Shown here piece by piece: positions 58,115 to 64,000 of a stretch of DNA of 64,000 bases. The position numbers and the translations under genes were made by a program. Under the pieces are notes generated by a model, which saw nothing but the letters and a program-made list of their open reading frames with translations, had not been told where the DNA came from and did no database searches. Origin of the DNA: Amphibalanus amphitrite (lineage: Eukaryota; Arthropoda; Thecostraca; Balanomorpha; Balanidae); contig NW_024881627.1 in NCBI RefSeq assembly GCF_019059575.1, positions 62,001 through 126,000 of the forward strand, written 5' to 3'. Every line of letters begins with the position of its first letter. Within the stretch, counting starts at the first letter, position 1.

Positions 58115-59585
58115 CAAATAAAAAAACACGTTGATTTCCGACGCTGGGAAATGCCCGCAATGATACCCACCCCACCACCCTCCCCCTACCCGGTCCAACA
58201 GGGTCTCAAGGAAATTCAACAACATGAACCGAAACAAAGGCTGCGATCTTTGCTGGAAATGGCACTCGTGAGATAAGTATTATTATGCTGAAGATACAAC
58301 GACTTACTTGTTATTTCCGAGTATCCTCCACCGTCAGCTACGCTAACCACCCACACAATCACCGTTCAAATATTTAAAACCACGGAGCACCTTCACAACG
58401 CCGGCGCGCGGCCGGAACTGACATGGCGGCGCCGCTGCAGCAGGCACGTGGATTGTTAGTAAGGGTGTAGTGTTGTCATGGTGTTGCCATGGTATACCTT
58501 ACCATAGCAGCAGAAGCACACCCAGGGAACTGTTGCAAGAAATTTCTGGCCTTTCGTCCATAAAACTATTAATTGCTCAGGGTCTCAGCTAGTCCTTGGA
58601 TGACGCTCCTTCCAACATATCAAAAATTGGCAAACACCTCTATGGAAAGGAGGAGACTTGATCGCCGAATTCACCTGCTGGATCCGCCCGTGGAAAGGTT
58701 GATTTTACTATGGTAGGGAATATTAGCTTACGAGGGTATCTACTAGCCTCAGGTGGTTACCACCTTGTAAACTGGGGTACAAAACCACCCCTGATAAATG
58801 TAACCATGGTAATATCAACATGTCAAGGCAGGATAGTATTCAGCACCATAGTAGGCTGGTAGTAATATGATGGTAGGCTGATGGTAAAATTTACCAAAGC
58901 TAGTAACTTAGTAAATTGATGGTAAAAACTTTTTTCAGTGAACACATGCCCAAAGGCGAACACACCTTGCAGAGGTGTACAGCTAAGCATTAAGGCAGGT
59001 GTGCAACAACAACAAAAACTAGGAACCATTCCAAACCGACCAACAGACAGCATCCTCGACACGAGATACTGTCAGCAGCCGCAAGAAAGCTAATAAGGGC
59101 CGATAAGCCACACAAAGAGCCACAAGGAGTCACACTGATCTCCGACGGGGGAGCCGCCAAGGTGACCTCGGGTGGAGGCACAGCGGCACGCACAAGCAGC
59201 TCCGCTGCAGTCAGACGGTGGGTACCGCGCGCGGAGGGATGCACGCAGGCGCTCCGCGGTGTGTGCGAGCTGCGGGCTGACCGCTGAGCGTTGCTGACTG
59301 CTCCGGGGAGAGTGGGGAGCATCTCTGTGAAGCCGACCAGCGCCGGCTGGTGCCTCCAGTGTGCACAGCGGCAGATCCTAGCCGGAGAGGGGTGCGCAAA
59401 CAGCAGCCCGGTGGTCGGCAAGGAAAGCACGGACAGTCATTGGAGATCGAGAGGCGACGGGACAGTGGCCAGCGTCCATCGCACCGGCTGCATTCAGGAG
59501 CCGAGGCATTGGATGACCGGAACCAAGGCCCGGAATTGTATAAGACAGCGTATTGTATTGTATTGTAAGACAGCGTATTGTATTT
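58115..59585. other. 5' flank of the divergent aldo-keto reductase
   Basis: It contains a short GC-rich stretch at about 58400-58450, a GGTA/TACC-rich segment at 58690-58940, and GC-rich sequence from 59100. On the minus strand, AACAA|GTAAGTCG near 58307 would be a good splice donor downstream of the GC-rich stretch, so a minus-strand 5' UTR exon is possible but unproven. Confidence 0.35.
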
Positions 59586-59642
59586 GAGACGTCTTATACA
59601 ATTGTATTGTATTTATACAATTGTATTGTATAAGACGTCTCA
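59586..59642. repeat. Hairpin-forming palindrome upstream of the divergent aldo-keto reductase
   Basis: TTTGAGACGTCTTATACAAT is mirrored by ATTGTATAAGACGTCTCAAA around a short TATTGTATTTATACAA-type centre. A related GTATAAGACAGCGTATTGTA phrase occurs twice just upstream (about 59538-59580). It lies about 90-140 bp before the start codon, in the promoter or 5' UTR. Confidence 0.75.
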
Positions 59643-59727
59643 AACGGAAACAACCGCAACAGCCGGCCGCCTGGCTGACGGGAACACTGAGCAGTGAGAA
59701 GCAGTTTGCCAGACGTACCGTTCCACA

Positions 59728-61287
59728 ATGAAGACACACAGTGTGCAGCTGCGGGGCGGCCTCAAGATGCCGCTGCTGGGGATCAGCTGCCCGGCCGGCG
59801 GAGAGCGCCGGGACGTCGGCGCCGCCGTGCGGGCCGCCCTGCTGGCCGGCTACCGGCACATCGACACCGCCTTCTCACACGGCCACGAGAGGGAGGTGGG
59901 CGCCGCCATCAACGCCGTCATCGCGTCCGGCAGACTCAGCCGCAGCGACATCTTCGTGGTGACCAAGCTGCCCATGACGGGCATGCAGGCCGGCCGGGCC
60001 GAGGCCTACCTGCGCAGATCTCTGCAGCTGCTGGACCTCGAGTACGTCGACCTGTACCTGATCGAGCACCCGGTTGGTCTGGTAGAGAAGCACCGAGAGA
60101 ACGGTAACCACGGCGAAACACCATGCAGCGTGACTCCAGCAGCGGACGAGCTTCAGCGGCGGAGAAAAGGCTTCGCACTCAACAGAAGCATCAGTCTTCA
60201 ACATGATGCCCTTATGACTTTTGGAGCCAGGTACAAACCCAACATCACTACGGGCCGCAGACGCAGCGTGTCCCTTCAAGCCGAATCCCACGCGGACAGA
60301 GAGCTAAACCTGGCCCTGTGTCTGTCACCCACGGACACCGACCGTCTGGAGCTGGACCTGGGGACCGACCTGCTGGCCGTGTGGCGCGACATGGAACGTC
60401 TGGTTCGGCTTGGTCTGACCAATAACATCGGCGTGCGCAACTTCAGCGTCCACCAGCTCACCAAGGTGGTGGCGGCGGCCGAGATCGCGCCGGCCGTCCT
60501 TCAGATCGAGTGTCACGCCTACTTCCAGCAGCGCGAGCTGCGCCGGCTCTGCCAGAAACACAACATCGCGCTGACGGCGTTCGGCGCGCTGGGAGAGACT
60601 CCCGGCCAGCGGCAGGCAGAGGTGAACGGCAACGGACTGTCCGAAGTCCAGAACGGGAAAAGCGTTGTTCAGAAAGCTCAAAACGGTACCAGAGTGGTTG
60701 AGGTGATCCAGGATAGAAACTGCGTGGACAAAAATATGTTGAATGGCAATAGTATCGTCAAGTGGCTGCAGGACAAAACGGCCGAAATGGTACAGAAGGG
60801 AAACGGAACGGCTGAAAAGATCCAGAACAGAAACGACATAGTCGATAACATGGTGAACAAGAACAACATGGCCAATAATATGTCAAACGGGCACGACGCG
60901 AGCAGGACGATTTCAGACGGGAGCAGCGTGACCAACAAGACACCGAACGGGATTGGTGAGACGGATGATGTACTGAGCGACGACGGCGACGGCGAGGAGA
61001 AGACGCCGGACCTGCTCCACAACCCGGTGGTCCGGCTGGTGGCGCTCCGACACAAACGGACTCCGGCGCAGGTGCTGCTCCGCTTCCTGGTGCAGCAGAA
61101 CATTGCCGTCATCCCCGCGGCGGCCAGCGACATGGCCGTCAAGGAGGACAGGAGCATCTTCAACTTCCAGCTGGACCAGGTGGACATGGAGGCGCTTCGC
61201 TCGCTGGAGCGCGGCCAGGCCGGCCGGCGCTTCTACTTCCGCGACGCGTTCCCCGGGTACGAGAACCACCCCGAGTATCCGTTCTGA
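59728..61287 (+). CDS. Divergent aldo-keto reductase, likely pseudoenzyme with two loop insertions
   Basis: A single open 519-codon frame, about 190 residues longer than the family norm. The barrel is recognisable (LKMPLLGI, GYRHIDTA, FVVTKLP, IECHAYFQQ, HKRTPAQVLLRFLVQQ, ENHPEYPF) and is closest to the reductase at 46318. The active site is altered: Asp 46 and Lys 80 remain, the Tyr position is His 51, and the His position is Glu 113. The cofactor motif IPKS..R is IPAAASDMAVK, lacking the 2'-phosphate Lys and Arg, and the stacking Tyr is Phe (LTAFGAL). Insert one, after IEHPVG, adds about 70 residues in loop A. Insert two, after GETPGQ, adds about 130 residues in loop B, made largely of ~10-residue repeats (VVQKAQNGTR, VVEVIQDRNC, VDKNMLNGNS, IVDNMVNKNN). 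The frame is intact despite low-complexity sequence, so selection on the protein is plausible. Probably not an NADPH reductase; the role is unknown. Confidence 0.85.
   Translation: MKTHSVQLRGGLKMPLLGISCPAGGERRDVGAAVRAALLAGYRHIDTAFSHGHEREVGAAINAVIASGRLSRSDIFVVTKLPMTGMQAGRAEAYLRRSLQLLDLEYVDLYLIEHPVGLVEKHRENGNHGETPCSVTPAADELQRRRKGFALNRSISLQHDALMTFGARYKPNITTGRRRSVSLQAESHADRELNLALCLSPTDTDRLELDLGTDLLAVWRDMERLVRLGLTNNIGVRNFSVHQLTKVVAAAEIAPAVLQIECHAYFQQRELRRLCQKHNIALTAFGALGETPGQRQAEVNGNGLSEVQNGKSVVQKAQNGTRVVEVIQDRNCVDKNMLNGNSIVKWLQDKTAEMVQKGNGTAEKIQNRNDIVDNMVNKNNMANNMSNGHDASRTISDGSSVTNKTPNGIGETDDVLSDDGDGEEKTPDLLHNPVVRLVALRHKRTPAQVLLRFLVQQNIAVIPAAASDMAVKEDRSIFNFQLDQVDMEALRSLERGQAGRRFYFRDAFPGYENHPEYPF
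60630..60960 (+). repeat. In-frame ~30-nt tandem repeats coding decapeptides
   Basis: About ten degenerate units of nine to eleven codons, consensus hydrophobic-hydrophobic-x-x-hydrophobic-Q/L/S-N/D-G/R/K-N/T-x, lie inside the loop-B insertion of the divergent reductase. Unit lengths keep the reading frame throughout. Confidence 0.75.
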
Positions 61288-61899
61288 GCCGAGTTTGAAC
61301 GCTCTCTCGGGAGTCGCGAGTGATGGTCGACTGATGTATAACTATCTTTTGCACGGTGCACAGTGCACACTGTGTGTTGCAGGTGCTATCTACAAGTAGT
61401 TTACGGGAGTGTATTTTTGTTATTAGTGTAACCCAGAGACACATGAGTAGGCAATTATTGTAAGGAGGTAGAAACTACACAATCGTACATTTTACCACAT
61501 GGAAATTGGGAAATGGTTCAGGAATCTTGAGGCAGAAAACATCGATCCTGCACTTTACTGGCGAATTTGTAATGGTCTTGTAAGTTGTATTCAATTCCTT
61601 CCAGCCACACCCTCTTTCTTAACTTAGTTTATACTTTCGAAAGCGAAACGGGAGGACAAGTGTACGTTACCATGTTACGTGCAGAAGGGATAATACACGA
61701 GTTCCATCTGTGACAAACTCAGCCGAAATTGGCCAGTTGTTTCATGCAATTCCACATTTGGGTAACCCGCTGTGTTGACTGGTATTGCTATGGTTGCTTA
61801 TTGCTCCTGCCAATGAATGGGCTGCCGTTGATAATGTCTGTTGCATCAGCATGACTATCCGATGCTTGGTAAAAGGGATCCAGCTCCACAAAAAAAGAC
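61288..61899. other. 3' flank of the divergent aldo-keto reductase
   Basis: No further gene is seen. GGTGCACAGTGCACACTGTG near 61354 is a short palindromic word. No canonical AATAAA close to the stop was found. Confidence 0.45.
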
Positions 61900-63985
61900 C
61901 GCATGCGAATGGGCCCAACGGTTGCTGAGATATAATAAACCAGTATAGCGCCTTTTGGAGCGACTAACGGAGCGAGCGAGGGGGTGAGTCTTGCACGTGC
62001 GAAATTTCGAAGGGGTACCTTCAACTGACTTGTGCACGGCACCCTACTGACCGGTTTCTAACGATGTGCCAAATTTGAGCACAATCAGCCCAGCCGTTCT
62101 CGAGATCTGGGAGCGGCACCCTGCACGTGCGCACGTGCAAAATGGGTCCCAACTGACTTGTGCACGGCACCCTACTAACTGGTCCCTAACCGTGTACCAA
62201 AGTTGAGCGCTATCGGTCCAGCCGTTCTCGAGATCTGGAAACGACTCCTGCACGTGCGCACGTGCAGCAGCACCCCAACTATGGCACATGGATGTGCATT
62301 GCCTAGTGGGTGCCTACCTACATGCCAACTTTCAGCGCAATCGGCCAAGTAGTTAGGGGAGAGTGGGGTAATTTGGCCGCTTTTTTTAGAAAACGATGTA
62401 ACTAAAAATCGACAACACATTTCTGCATTTTCTCAACGCTGACAGGTGTGGCATACATTTTGCTTTCTTGGACAGTAAACTTGAAATGATAAGAGTAACT
62501 ACCTATATTGAAATTGTGACGTATTACAAAGGTCTGCAAAGCGGCCAAATTGCCCCACTAGCAGGGTTATTTGGCCGGGGGTGTGGGGCAATTTGGCCGG
62601 TGTTAGTTTGAGGCCATGATTTTTGTTATAGGCGAGTCAGCTTCACATCCAGCAATGACGCGTGTCCTACGACGCATTTGAAGCATTTTGGAGGTTGACT
62701 CAGCCGTCACAGGGGTCGAAAATAGTCAAAATAACGGCTCTAGATGCGATGACAGTTTTTTACGAATATCTTTTGAAGTAATTAAGCTAGGCCAAAACTA
62801 AAAGTACCATCGTAATTATCTCGTCATTCCGCATCGAAACATGTATGTGTTGACCTCGAGAGGTCAAGGTCAAAGGTTGGCTTCAGGTCACGTTACCTCA
62901 GGTCGCTTGACCTCAAGGTTACGTGAGTTCAAGGTCATCATGTATATCATTCGATGCGCCTTGACGAGCTGAAAACAATGATACCATTTGCGCGGCTGTA
63001 TCTTTTTTTCTGTAAGTATTTATTCGCAAAAAAGCGTTAGGTAACCTTTGATGACGTCACATGCCCTTACAGCTGTCCAATAGGAAATATGGCATCAAGG
63101 TAGTCAAAGTTGGTCATGAATTATGTCATTTATGGTATAATTGACCATGACAACTCAGCCGTCCCAGCATAGTGACTCTGAGCGCACCGGCCAAGTTGCC
63201 CCGCTAGTCCCGGCCAAATAACCCCACATTGCCATTCTGAAATTTTTTGTCTATAAAGTCGTCATGGCTGTACAGAACGAGATGAAATTGCTCTTGGAAC
63301 CGCTGAACACCCTCAAAAATGGCGCTATTATGTTGGAATTCGTTTACAGCCCAAATACTACATGTTATACAAATTTTTAAACGGAAGTAAAAGTTACCAT
63401 TTGCTAACGAAATTCACCTTTTATTAATTTTGAATAAAACTAAGAGGGGGAAAGTTTTGACATTTGTTCTCGAGTTAGTTCTGCCGACGACAAATGAATA
63501 GAGACTGAAGTTATTTCATTCACTTCTATCAGCTTTCGTGCAGGTGGGGGCGGCCAATTTACACCACCGGCCAAATTACCCCACTCTCCCCTACCGAGAT
63601 ATTGCAACAATTACAAAAGTGACACCTCTTCGTTTTGCACGTGGCACGTGCATAAGGGGTCACCCACATGCGTCGGGAATAGTCCAATACTTGGTAGAAG
63701 GAATGAAGCTACCCTACAAAAATTACCGCGTGTAAATCGGTCAATTGGTTGCTGAGATATAAGCGTCGCAGAATCGTGACCACGGCCGGCCGGCCGGCCG
63801 CTCATACTCAGAAATTTCCGTTTTTCTGCGTAAGACTCCGCTCGTTTCGCTCGCTCCGTAATAAGCCTCTCAAAAGCGTCACAGGCCGGTTCGGGCCGGA
63901 CCGCTCATACTGAGATTTTTTCCGTTATATTGAAAAGACTCGCTTTGCGGTTCGCGCTTGCCCGTAATAACCAATATATAAAGCA
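61900..63985. mobile_element. Repeat R, copy 2 (interrupted by a TA-flanked element)
   Basis: It is the reverse complement of 30027-31990 minus the hAT element, with the same CACGTGCGCACGTGC stretches and ~120 bp units (GTTCTCGAGATCTGG, GGTACCAAA/GTGCCAAA phrases) at 61980-62350 and the CTCATACT.AGA.ATTT.CCGTT end at 63800-63935. It is split at 62354 by the element listed next. The outer borders are approximate. Confidence 0.65.
62354..63593. mobile_element. TA-flanked TIR element inserted in repeat R
   Basis: The terminal inverted repeats begin TAGGGGAGAGTGGGGTAATT, about 26 bp and exact. The flanking R sequence reads continuously if the element and one TA are removed, and copy 1 of R (near 31556) shows the uninterrupted site, confirming a TA target duplication. 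The phrase GGCCAAATT.CCCC and its inverse recur inside (around 62530-62605 and 63185-63230). It has no long open frame. Non-autonomous Tc1/mariner-like or related. Confidence 0.85.
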
Positions 63986-64000
63986 TACAACCAAGTAAAT

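Noticed and set aside
58300-58470. Start of a plus-strand gene at ACATGGCGGCGCCG
   Set aside because: The frame closes within 16 codons and no splice-consistent continuation was found; it is kept only as a possible minus-strand 5' UTR exon.
60678-61187. 169-codon minus-strand hydrophobic/Ser frame opposite the divergent reductase
   Set aside because: It is an antisense shadow of the repetitive insertion.

Overview
The window looks like a gene-containing stretch of an arthropod nuclear genome, and a crustacean is my best guess. The evidence is GT-AG split genes with GC-rich exons, orthologues of CUL4, CNOT10 and LAPTM, a nuclear tRNA-Cys, and introns and spacers packed with non-autonomous transposons and long G/C homopolymers. 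The lineage call is an inference; gene identities come from protein motifs I recognise, not from a search.

Layout. (1) 1-18.4 kb is a segmentally duplicated locus. Gene A (3329-6090, internal plus terminal coding exon) belongs to a multi-copy, uncharacterised protein family with a transposase-like D/D/E signature. Copy B (12654-16713) is broken and carries an internal fourfold duplication. Three arrays of a ~360 bp repeat (1-450, 6091-11400, 16714-17619) lie around and between the two copies. Every complete repeat carries an exactly 168-nt exon-like cassette with donor, branch-point-like sequence and acceptor. A relic third terminal exon lies at about 18.2 kb. (2) 18.4-22 kb is spacer with TIR elements. 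(3) 22.1-24.5 kb is a four-exon LAPTM-family membrane protein on the plus strand. (4) 27.0-38.2 kb is a complete 13-exon CUL4 on the minus strand (758 aa). Its introns hold a tRNA-Cys, a hAT element inside another repeat with a LINE fragment inside the hAT, a second LINE fragment, a 28-bp-TIR MITE and a piggyBac-type MITE. (5) 39.6-45.2 kb is CNOT10 on the minus strand (ten exons; the N-terminal exons were not found), with three separate tandem duplications of exon edges. (6) 46.3-47.3 kb is an intronless aldo-keto reductase with an intact catalytic tetrad. (7) 48.3-58.1 kb is a gene-poor block of nested TTAA-flanked elements. (8) 59.7-61.3 kb is a second intronless aldo-keto reductase, divergent and probably inactive, with two large loop insertions, one made of about ten decapeptide repeats. 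(9) 61.9-64 kb is a repeat interrupted by a TA-flanked element.

CUL4 (ubiquitin ligase scaffold), CNOT10 (mRNA deadenylation) and LAPTM (endolysosomal membrane adaptor) are ordinary host genes without an evident shared pathway. The less ordinary parts are the splice-competent 168-nt cassette arrays beside the uncharacterised family, the repeat-bearing pseudo-reductase, and the recurrent exon-edge duplications in CNOT10.
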